Assembly (NCBI GenBank): GCA_002102555.1
Contig: MCFL01000068.1
Span: forward strand, 62,001 to 126,000
DNA length: 64,000 nt
DNA from: Catenaria anguillulae PL171
Taxonomy: Eukaryota > Blastocladiomycota > Blastocladiomycetes > Blastocladiales > Catenariaceae
Direction: 5' to 3'
The position numbers and the translations under genes are program-made. The notes below the pieces were generated by a model, which searched no databases, had not been told where the DNA came from, and saw only the letters and a list, made by a program, of their open reading frames with translations. Below, in pieces: positions 54,991 to 64,000 of the stretch. The first letter of the stretch is position 1; each line of letters opens with the position of its first letter.

Positions 54991-56090
54991 GGAGTGTGGT
55001 TCTCGTTTGCTTTCCGTGAGATGCCCTGGCTCCAGTGCGTGGCACCAATTGCCTGCAGCAACATAGATCATGACCGCTCCCCACGCCAGTGCCAAGACAT
55101 GTTCTGAAACTCTTTACATTACAATTTATCTTCTCTGTGTGTGTATCAGCTATTTGCTCATGATTTGAGAGCAATGTCATGAAGATGAGCCACCACGATT
55201 CTGGAAAGAAGTTCGATTGCACCGTCATGGCCAACCGCGACAGGAGCATGCGCAGAAGCAAAGACAACACAACCATTCGGACCAATTCGCGAAAAGTTGA
55301 GATCGTTAACGAGGTCCTGCTTTTGGCTTGATAACTTGCAATGCGCCAAGAACAGGAGCTGAATGCCGAGGTATTGTGTCCACAGAATGAGCGACCTCGT
55401 CCTCGGTGCAGTGAGTTCGTGGCTTGCCGTGTCTTTGCAATGTGTCTCTGAATCGTCGGGACACTTCTATGCTCATCCTACATAGCAACTGCCAGGCTCA
55501 GGCTCGAGTCGGGCTTCATGGCACACGAGCCCTATTGCTCATCGAACGGTCACCGAAAACGTCGGCCGTTGGTTGTGGGTGGAGCTGATTCCCACACACG
55601 AAAAATCATGACCTGTGCATGCTGCGCGACGCGTGAGACTCATTGCCCGGCCACAAGCAAGCCCGCATTCCCCGAGCCTCGCTCAGCCAATGGCTGATTG
55701 GTGGCCCTCATGACGGCCGCCGAGCATAAGTTGAGGGTCCAGCCTCGCACCTTACTAACGAGCAACAAACAGAGGAGCGCCCGCCAAAGTGATGGCTGCA
55801 ATTTGGTATTTGGGCCCATCCGTGCACACGGTACTTCGGTGGGCGCTTTCCCACAACGGAAAGTGCCTCGAGATCCAAAGTGGCCCTGCCCTTCTTCCCC
55901 CTCCCCCCTCTCGTATATGAACTCGCCACTCCCCCCTGCCGTCTTGGTGAGAATCGTCCAAGTCCCAGACCTTCAATCTATGCTCCAAGTCTTGCAAGTC
56001 CAAGTCTGACTATCTTTCACCCCACACTCGCTCGTTGCTGGTCAACACTCTTTCCTCCACACCTCCCCAAAACCATCCTTTCCTTCCAAC
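54991..56090. other. intergenic, no gene seen
   Basis: About 1.1 kb. A GTATATG at about 55913-55919 may serve as core promoter for the DOMON gene (~175 bases to its ATG). No conserved ORF. Confidence 0.4.
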
Positions 56091-57034
56091 ATGCGTTCCG
56101 TCTTTGTCATCATTGCGACCCTCTACTGTGCAGCCCTGGCGGCCGCCCAACAACAGCCTCCCGCTACAACTGCCCCTCCCGCCACACGCACCGGCACGGC
56201 TGGCCCCGCCCCGACTGGCGGCGCTGGCGGCGGTGCTGGCGGCAACAGCACGGCGGGTGCCCTCCGCCTTCCCACGTTGCAAAAGAAGGATCTCTCTGAC
56301 TCGATGCCCAAGGCCAAGGTGTGCAACCCCGACAAGAGCTTCTGTATCACAGTCACGGATTTGGGCGATGCTATTGACGTCATGGCTGAGGGACCCAAGG
56401 AAGCAAAGGTATGTCAATGAATTCCGGCTCTCACTGTCTCATGTTTGAAAAACTGACCGTGTTCTGTGTCCATGTTTTTTAGTGGATTGGCGTTGGATGG
56501 GGTACTGCCATGCCGCAAGCAGATATCGTTCTTGGTTACATGCTTCCCAACCGGACATTTATGGTTTCCGACCGCAAGGCATCCAACGGGCGTGCAGCTG
56601 CTCCTGTTGACCCTCAACAAGACGCGATCCCCATTCGCGGCGGTGCTGCCGTGGTGGACGGTAAGTGGGTGTCGCAGTTCCAACGTCCCAAGCGCACGGG
56701 CGACTCGAACGACGAGGTGATTAACTTGGACCAAGATGTCAACATGATTTGGGCCATTCACGAGACTGCACCCGCAGTTGTGCCGACCAACGGAACAAAC
56801 CCAGAGTACCGCGCCACCATTACCAAGCACACCAAGGTTGGCCGGTTGGTTCTCAAGATGAAGGATCCCGCCCAGATTGAGGCCGCAAAGCAAGGCGCGG
56901 CTGGCTCTCCTGCACCACCCGCACAAGGTGGCAACCAGGCGGCCAACCCTCCATCATCGGCAAGCACGGTGATTGTGTCGCTTGCGTCGGTTGCCTTGTC
57001 ATGCATGTTTGTGGCCGTCTCCGCGGTCATGTAA
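56091..57034 (+). CDS. secreted, GPI-anchored DOMON-domain protein
   Basis: Exons 56091-56408 and 56483-57034 (intron 74 bases, joint ..KEAK / WIGVGWG) give 289 aa. A clean signal peptide covers ~1-20 (MRSVFVIIATLYCAALAAA), then a Pro/Thr/Gly linker. The DOMON (dopamine beta-monooxygenase N-terminal-like) beta-sandwich spans ~80-245: WIGVGWGTAMPQADIVLGYM and DVNMIWAIH are the typical strands; such domains bind haem or sugars. The C-terminus is small polar residues followed by a hydrophobic tail (VIVSLASVALSCMFVAVSAVM), the layout of a GPI-anchor signal. Likely displayed at the cell surface, with a redox or sugar-binding role by analogy. Confidence 0.82.
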
Positions 57035-57578
57035 ATGTGCCAAGTGTGGCCAAGCACCACTTCGATTCACTTGTACATACTCCACACACACACACACACA
57101 TACACACATCTTTGTTCCAATATGTGCCTCTCTGGTGTTGTGTCGCGCCCCCTTCATTTGATCACTTGCCGGTTTTGTCTTGTTACTTTTCGTTCTTCTC
57201 GCTGCCATCACATGTGTACCTAGTCCATCCACCTGTTAACCATTGCAATACACTCGTGGTTGTCACAGCTTTCTTTTTCTGGTTTCGTGGTTTGCCATTG
57301 CATATAGGCATGCATTGCTTGTGCCCTGTACAAAGTCAACATGAAACCATGCAAAATGCATTGAGTCAACTAAGATCCGCAGAACATGCCCAACCTATGC
57401 GGGCTCCTTCATTCCCATTGCTGAACTAGGATCTAACGCCAGACGATGGTCATTCCCCAATAGCGCCCTTTGCGGTTCCGCATTCGCCTGATGTTGCGGC
57501 GATTCCGGCACGGGCAAACCTCCCGACGACGATTGTGAGTTGTTTGCGGCCTTGTTCGCAGCAACAGCTGAGCCGCAT
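57035..57578. repeat. 3' region with a CA microsatellite
   Basis: About 540 bases between convergent genes. A (CA)n tract lies at 57083-57107. A minus-strand frame from 57616 to 57395 could be the true C-terminal tail of the channel, but this is not supported by a motif. Confidence 0.5.
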
Positions 57579-60500
57579 TCACGTTCGCAACCGCGAGCGC
57601 CTCCGGCTGCCCGCAATCACTTGACTCGCCCGCCTTCCCAGGCCCATGATACTCTTTGTCGTGGTTGAGCTCTTTACTATGCCGCCATCGATCCGGCTGC
57701 GAAGCGATTTCAGCCCAAGCGACAGCTTTGCAATGACCCAGACTTGTTGGAGCCGCTCATGATGGACCCGCTCCCGGGCTTGGCCGCTGCAGTTGCGCCA
57801 CGGCACTGCTGCTGCCTCGCCTCGCGTTCCTTCTCTCCTTCTCAATCTGCTCGGCGGCCTTTCGCGCGCGTCTGCCTCGGCGTCTCGCGTACATGCTGCG
57901 TGATCTTTCGCCATGGCCGGGTAGGCGGCATGATGGACCAAAAGTCGTCCTTGGACAGCACACACAGCTGTGTTTCTTCTGCGGTTTTCGCCGTGGCCGT
58001 GCGCTTGGCGTCGGGCTCCATGAGCGCGATTTCGCCAAAGAAGGAGCCGCTTTTCAACGTCACAAACACTTTGGATTCGTCCTTTGGCATGATGGACACG
58101 GCGCCCTTGCGGATAAAGTACATTTCGGTCCCTGCATCGCCCGCTTTGCAAATCTGATTTGAGACGCCCCATTGAGGTAAGTTCCAAGGTTGACCTGACT
58201 AGCAACGTGAGGGGAAGGGACGCACGTAGAATCCAGTCTGGACAGTCAATGTCGCAAACCGCTCAAGCAATGCATACTTGAACGTTCATCCGTCTTTGCA
58301 AACAGCGGCACCTTATTACCAAGTCCCAGTACAAGTGATGCAAATTTCGAGCCGCATGTTCCTGGGCAACGCCTGAATGATCTTGTCCACATCCATTCCC
58401 TTCTTGTGCAGAAACTCAAACTCGTCCTGGTCCAGGATCCGCTGCTGCAAGCTCGGTGGGAACTTGTTCTGGATCAGGTATTGCCGCAAAAAGCCGTTTT
58501 GAAGTTGCGGTCCTTGACAGCCTTGTCAAAGGCGGCCTGGTCGTCGAGCGAACGCACAATGGACACGAGGTTGCCAAAGATGCTGCCGTAGATGACGGCG
58601 GCAATCAGCATTTCGAGGGCAAGGTAGGCGGCTTCGGGCACCAGTACCATTCGCGCTGAATAAAGAAGAGGGCACGCTGGCCATCAACACTGTTGCCGTG
58701 GTGAAAAAAAATGTGAGACAAGGTGATCCAAGTTGTTTACCGAGCCAAGCAATAACGCACTAGTTGAAGAGAAACCGATACCAAAACCCCGTGGTAATCC
58801 CGCGCTTGTCCTTGATGTACCTGTTGATGAACCGATCCGAGTCGTCCAAGCGTGTGCTGATGAACCAAAACATGCACGCATTCCAGTGCGAGATGGCCAC
58901 GGCAAGGATAATGTTCTTGAACAGCCGACTGAATGCTCGCGCATCAAGGCAAGCGCATGTCTCGGACCATTGGACCGTGTCTGCAACATGAAGCAACCGG
59001 AATAGACGCAGGAGAGAGAACGCAGTGTGCAATCCATGTGTTTCCCTGTCAGTTATCTCTTGTAAGTTATCATGGCTGCGAGGCGAGTGAGAAAAGTGAA
59101 TGAATGAATAAAAGGAATCGTACCGACTCTCGTAGAGGAATGTTTCCCGAGTTCCGATCACCGTTGCTCCAGTCAAACTCGTTGCAACCAGAGACGTCGA
59201 CCCGTCGGAAAAGTTAGACGGGAACGGGATTAATGCACTCGATACTGCTTGCAGCCTCCGTCGTCAGGAATAGGCGAGCACAATCCAATCAGCAGGCACG
59301 CAGCTCAGCACACGCATCTGATTTCTGCTTGCTGCCCAAAACATTTGCCGCTTGGCTTTACTCTCAACACCAGCTGCCATACGATCGTATCGCGGCGAAA
59401 GATACTCGCCACCACCGTAAAAATGCGAATTACATCTGTGGCCGCAAAAGAGTATTGGAACGCTGGCGGCGTGTCGCACACAAACGCAATCAGGACTGGC
59501 GTCACCATGAGCAGTACATGTCGTAGATGCGAGTGAAAACATCCATATACACCACACTTGGATTCCGGTTGGACATGATGTTTTGAAACTGGCTGGATGC
59601 CTTTTCTGTGAGGGGTACCCAGATGCGAAAGATGAGGAATCGGATCACGGTCCGAATGGCCTGCATGATGAGTCCAGGCTCTTCATGTGCAGCGAGCGAC
59701 GTATGGGAGGTGGCGTTGAGACCACTCAAGTTGGCGTCCGATACGGATGGGCTGGCGGCTGGTTCGGCACTCGAAAAGGGGAATGTGATGGCGAGTTTGA
59801 CCGCGATTCGGTTCTGTGTACTGACTTGGGAATCTGCAGCTTCATCGTTCTCCCTCTTCCAGCAAGCCTCGTCCATCTCGTTCATCCTGGCCGTCGTCGT
59901 TATCCACCGTTTCGTCCGTCACAATTGCGGTGCCATCTTTGTTGTCGTCGCTGGTCAGACTGATCGTGGGTGGGACATGAAAGCAGATTTTTGGCAGGTA
60001 GATGGAACCCGCGCAAGACAACAGGCGGCGACGAGCGGACGTTGGAAATCGGAGCTCTTGCTTGGCTCGCTGCGCCGCCGCCAGGTTCCTCATCAATCTT
60101 TTCGAGATTGAAATGAGTGATAACGGTGACTCTAGCCCGCGGGAAACAGAAAGCGCGCCTTCATGCGACTGTCGGCGTTGCAGTCGGCCTGGAGCGGGGA
60201 CGTGTCTGATTCCGTTGCTGTTGTTGGGCCAGTTTGGGCCGCGGCCACGCGGCGAGTCATTCATGGACATTGTGGATGGCGATTGGAGTGAGATGGAAGG
60301 CAACGCCCACGGCGGTGGCATGCCACGGGAGTCGAGACTCAATGTGTTGAGGATGGCGCTTGTGATACTGGCGCGCTGGATCCCGTCAGTGAAGCAAGCG
60401 ACATCGAATAGGATGACCAATAGATGGAATTTGTCTTTGCGGCAATCCCCGCCGCCACCCACCCAATTGCAACTGGAGCTAGCCCGCCTTTTTGCGATCG

Positions 60501-61382
60501 CTCGTGGACTGTCTCCCTCGCTCAATCCGCCAAGCTTTGCTTGTTGCCGTGCTTGAACCTGTGTAATCTCGCGACCCAAGAGTGCCGGACCCGCGCTTCC
60601 GGACCTGCGCCGCGGCCGCCGCCCTCCAACCGACGGCACAACCTGTCTCGGATCCTCCTCGTCGTCAATGTCGTCCTTGAGCCTTGTGCGTGACGAAAGT
60701 GCGTCGTGACTCGAATGCACAGACGGGTGTGACGAGCTGGCGATGTGGTGCCGATGCACTCTGGAGGGTGTTTTCCGAGTTTCGGCCGAGTTGGCGGGTG
60801 TTTTGGACGTGTTGAACAGATGCGCCGGCGTCCTTGCGGCCTCGAGGTCGCGGCCAATGTCTTGGTGAAGTCGCGCACGGGATCATGGATGTACTGGAAA
60901 GAGTCGTCCGCCGGGCTTTCAGTGGAACACGGTGAAGCCAGGAACATGAGGTGCTCGCGGGGCTCCGTGGGTGGAAGAGGAGACTGGGTTCAACGAGTTG
61001 AGGCACCGCTCGCGTGCATGATTATGCACGGAAAGGATGCATTGTCAGCCGAGCTTGAGTTGACGACCGTGCGTGAGGCAAGGTTCCGTGCTTCCAAAGA
61101 CTTGAAGTTTTGGCGTGACGGCGGTGAAGCAGACATGGATGTGTTGAGCTTTGGCTGTGACGAGACGGCCGTCATGGCATTGTCTGGCTTCCAGTCCTTG
61201 ATGGACGCACCGCGGCCCGAATCGTCCGCAACAGTTGTCGCCGGTGCTCTCGCAGCTGGGGGGCACCTTGTATTCTGTACTGGTACTCGAGGGCGGTCCT
61301 CGTTGTCTTCCATATGAATCGTTCCCGCAGATTGCCAAACGGTGGAAAAGCTGCGCGCATTTGCGTCATTCCGTGAGCTCAT
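57579..61382 (-). CDS. cyclic-nucleotide-gated ion channel (reading frame interrupted)
   Basis: CNG/HCN-type subunit: six helices, pore, C-linker and cyclic-nucleotide-binding domain. ATG at 61382 has good context. A ~500-residue disordered N-terminus precedes S1 (RIYDMY / LMVTPVLIAFV, ~59500-59515). The 58760-59176 region holds S4-S5 (LLRLFRLLHVADT; ILAVAISHWNACMFWF). S6 is near 58570-58640 (LEMLIAAVIYGSIFGNLVSIV) and the C-linker near 58350-58560. The binding domain at 57900-58160 has the phosphate cassette GEIALM..KRTAT. At least three one-base frame shifts (near 59512, 57926, 57861), each fixed by one base, split conserved sequence, so I favour sequence error over decay. Exon borders in the N-terminal half are not resolved. 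Confidence 0.7.
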
Positions 61383-62054
61383 GGTGGAGCGGATCCTGTT
61401 CGAGCAAGTGACGATGAGGGCTCGACGGATGCGCGGACAGCGCCTGCGACAATGCCGCACGTGCAGGCCATTGGTGCTCGATTTCCTGGCAAGTTTGGGC
61501 GAGGCAGGCTTGGGCTCTTAGTCTGCCATGGTCGGTGCTGTTGTGGTCAGTCATTTCGGGACATGATTGGTCCTGGAAGCCAAGAAGTGCATACCATCGG
61601 CCGCTGAGTAATATGCTGTGGTCCAGGTATTGGGTGCGACATTTCTTTTTTTTTTTTTGTTTTGTTGTGCTTTGCTTATTGTGTCGATTGCATACGCAAT
61701 CGGACATGGTGAATTGGTCCAAACATCGGAGTATGGCCATGTGGCCATATCTGAGAATTGTGGCCGCACTGCTGCCTGCGGACAAATTGAACACGCCCAT
61801 TTCCAAAAAGTGACGTATCGGCAGTACCCTAAAGGGGCCGTCTCCTTTGCTCCCGTCGTCAGCAGCAAGGGGAACGGATGCAGGTTCATGGAGTTTGCAA
61901 GGTCTCACTTGATCACATCGGCGTGTCGTTTCGGAAGAATCACGCATCGATCCACAAATTCAATCATGCGTTGGAACTAATCGGACTTACTTGGCCAATA
62001 CAATGCACCCGAAACCCTGAGCACTTTCCTCCAGTCATCCCGCGCCAGGCCATC
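61383..62054. other. intergenic, divergent promoter region
   Basis: About 670 bases between the channel and the reductase gene, transcribed away from each other. It includes an 11-base T run near 61646-61656. No other gene seen. Confidence 0.45.
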
Positions 62055-63177
62055 ATGCCGTCCTCAAACGAATCCAACGGAACTTTGCTTCACGACAATG
62101 CGAGTGCGAGTGCGACCGCCGACCACCCAACGCTCAGCGTGCTGACGCACGACCCGCAATTGCCCATCAATGAGATTGCCGACTTTTACTCGATCGCACA
62201 CTGCAAGCCGCACTTGGACGCCAACCCGCCGCGGCCCACATTTGGTGCAACAGCTTGGTCACGCTCGACGGGTACTTGTCGTACCACGAGCCGGGCGACA
62301 CGGTGTGCAGTATGTCTGTTGTACTTCATGTCATCATTTCCGATCCAGCTGATTGCGTGTCCTTGATGCTTGCGTTCAATGTTTAGTGGCGTCGCAATGA
62401 AGAAATGGTGCGCTGACCTCTACTCGTGATCTGCAGCCTGGCCCGGGCCCTGACACGAGGACATGCATTGCTTTTGGTTCCAGGTACCCAAAATTGTCCT
62501 CGGTCGACTTTCGCATGCTTCACTCTGGCTGGCCACTCGGACGCCATCCTCATCACTGCCAGTGAGCTGCGCAACGAGCCCGAGGCTCAAATCCGTGTGC
62601 TTTTTGACGACCTGATTGCTTACCGACAACAAGTCTTGCACAAACCCGCGCAACCCTACCTGGTGATCTTGACTCGCTCGGGCGACATTCCAGCTACCCA
62701 CCCAGTGTTCAACCCGCCGCAGGACAAGCCCTTGCACGCGCGGTACCCGATTCTCATCGTCACCACGACCCAGGGAAAACAACGGTTCCGCTTGACGTGC
62801 TGGCCGGGCAACTCAACCCCCCGCAAGTGTGACATTTGACGACCCCCAGTCGGTGGCGTGTGCTTTGCGTCGCTGTTTGCTTACTTGGTGACACACTGTA
62901 AGGTGCACCAGGTGGATTGCGGGACCGGTGGCGATGTGATCCAGCAATTGATTGTGGCAAAGTACATTGACGAGATGCGCATGACTTTGGCCGCTCAGTT
63001 GGCAGGCGGGTGGACGCAAGCGTTGACACGCGGCCACATTTTTTTCCCGTGGCAAAGGACAACGATGCAAAGTGTTTGTTTACGGCAGACACGGCGCCGC
63101 ATTTGCAGATTGAGGGGGTCAGGGTGGCCGGTAAGAGGTTGGTGTTTCTCAGGATGAAGGTTGAGTATCGGCACTGA
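62055..63177 (+). CDS. RibD C-terminal-type reductase (riboflavin pathway, Rib7-like)
   Basis: Resembles the dihydrofolate-reductase-like fold of fungal diaminohydroxyphosphoribosylamino-pyrimidine reductase, the second step of riboflavin synthesis. Marks in order: PRPTFG / NSLVTLDGYLS (the RP.v.l..A.SLDG strand and loop), GHSDAILITASELRNEP (DAIlvG..T...D.P region), QPYLVILTRSGDIP, GGDVIQQLIVAKYIDEMRMTLAAQLAGG (EGG...L...LvDE..l...P...G) and a final strand LQIEGVRVAGKRLVFLRMKVEYR ending at TGA 63175-63177. Frame shifts at 62244 and in the T7 of 63039-63045 are each repaired by one base; a short intron begins at about 62310. Exact exons are uncertain. Start ATG at 62055. Confidence 0.55.
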
Positions 63178-63552
63178 GCTGAGGGATATGTATGTAGGAG
63201 GTGGGAGATGGACTTGCACATGAAGTGATACTTGAATAAGACTATTCAATGTGGTGACCCGACAATCATGTCTTTCAGCCGAACAGTCACGGATCAGGTG
63301 TGGGTAGTTGGTGAGTGTATGCAATACAGACGTGGGATGGGGAAAGAAAATGACTACTACAGAGCAAGGCAAATAGGCGGGAGGGGGGTGGGTCGGTGGG
63401 CAAATACTGATAACAAGAAATCGGGCAAAATACTGGAGGAGCAGGGGAAAACGAATAAGGTGTGGGTACAAATATGAATAATATGAAATGAAATGCAATC
63501 AATTGCGGGATCGTGGATATAATACAAATGAATGCGAGGGCGAGTAGGTTGA
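63178..63552. other. intergenic, no gene seen
   Basis: About 375 bases between convergent genes, purine-rich on the plus strand. Presumably two 3' untranslated regions. Confidence 0.4.
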
Positions 63553-64000
63553 TTACAACCCGCCTCCCAGCCGTGTCTTGTTTGCCCAATCGCTGCTGGA
63601 AATCTCGGGCACGCTTCCGGCAAAGTACACACTGCACCCAAACGTGTACCCAGTGGCAAATCCGGCAAAGATGGCAACGTAAAACAAGCCCCAAACAAGC
63701 GGGACAAGTTCCAACATCCACACCCACCGGCCAGGCCGCGGTGCAACCTTGGCCACGTCAATCACGGGCACGCCATACTTGTTGTAATCAAGACGCTCCT
63801 TGCGGTCCTCTGGCCCGCGGTCGCCCGACAACACGTACACGACGGGTGCCATGACCGATTGCATGTTGAGCAGCACGTAGAGCACTTGCGACGCATACTT
63901 GAACGTGTCAACGCACGATGTCGGGTCCCATTGCAGACCGCGGTAAATGAGGCGGCAATGCCCAACCCCAAGTAGGCCACGTGGAACGAGCACGTCACAA
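63553..64000 (-). CDS. multi-pass membrane protein, C-terminal part (partial)
   Basis: Minus-strand frame running off the right edge, stop at 63553-63555. Three hydrophobic segments are visible: around CSFHVAYLGLGIAA (63950-63998), QVLYVLLNMQSVMAPVVYVLSG (~63830-63895), and LVPLVWGLFYVAIFAGFATGYTFG (~63620-63700); the tail is short and polar. The frame changes once near 63951, explained by one missing base. A DYNKYGVP segment sits in the loop. Family not recognised; the start lies beyond the window. Confidence 0.5.
   Translation of the reverse strand, partial: CDVLVPRGLLGVGHCRLIYRGLQWDPTSCVDTFKYASQVLYVLLNMQSVMAPVVYVLSGDRGPEDRKERLDYNKYGVPVIDVAKVAPRPGRWVWMLELVPLVWGLFYVAIFAGFATGYTFGCSVYFAGSVPEISSSDWANKTRLGGGL

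Noticed and set aside
57083-57107. CA repeat as part of a CRISPR or satellite array
   Set aside because: A plain short microsatellite in a 3' region.
1-64000. Search by eye for LTR, retrovirus-like, Polinton-like, LINE or DNA-transposon proteins and terminal repeats
   Set aside because: None recognised; the only long repeat is the gene-conversion tract within host genes.

Overview
The window is nuclear DNA from a fungus, most likely an early-diverging, zoosporic one (Blastocladiomycota such as Allomyces, Catenaria or Blastocladiella are the best guess). Genes are dense, GC-rich and on both strands. They carry short GT-AG introns (mostly 59-140 bases) and show standard fungal housekeeping families. 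Pointers away from yeasts and mushrooms are a cyclic-nucleotide-gated (CNG) channel, a peroxisomal Fox2-type enzyme that still has a sterol-carrier domain, and a decayed copy of a Trp-Trp-rich ankyrin-like family that I associate with Blastocladiomycota. The phylum call is inference; 'fungus' is firm.

Layout. 1-13.7 kb: 3' end of an unknown gene; AP-1 sigma adaptin; mitochondrial serine hydroxymethyltransferase; clamp-loader subunit RFC3 (human RFC5 type); a four-part peroxisomal beta-oxidation enzyme; a 7-transmembrane protein; and a disordered protein with a possible helix-turn-helix. 13.7-15.8 kb has no gene I can support. 15.8-24.5 kb holds the most unusual content: two adjacent minus-strand genes, each intact after splicing (1,232 and 1,221 aa). 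They join a HeLo/MLKL-like four-helix bundle, an EF-hand-like linker, a helical region and DM9-type lectin-like repeats. A stretch of about 690 bases is almost identical between the two although the rest is strongly diverged, the mark of recent gene conversion. 24.5-33 kb: a relic of the ankyrin-like family, a GNAT acetyltransferase, an orphan ORF, and a sugar-transporter-like MFS protein with a 7-base micro-exon. 33-46 kb: an F-box/leucine-rich protein, a small Ser-rich gene, a cellular RNA-dependent RNA polymerase (RNAi amplification), and a membrane protein with a repeated SGAWLFD motif. 46.7-64 kb: a DHHC palmitoyltransferase, a chitin-binding/lysozyme-fold membrane protein, an APC amino-acid permease, a GPI-anchored DOMON protein, a CNG channel, a RibD-C-type reductase and the start-truncated end of another membrane protein.

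In the right-hand half, several otherwise well-conserved genes change frame inside short homopolymers, and each of the nine shifts I located is explained by one missing base. That points to assembly error rather than decay and matters for anyone using these gene models.

The genes are mostly unrelated neighbours, as usual in fungi. The exception is the tandem HeLo/DM9 pair, which looks like a surface- or glycan-sensing domain joined to a membrane-active domain and is the best candidate here for an undescribed (immunity or self-recognition) system. No retrovirus-like, LTR or other virus-derived element was recognised.
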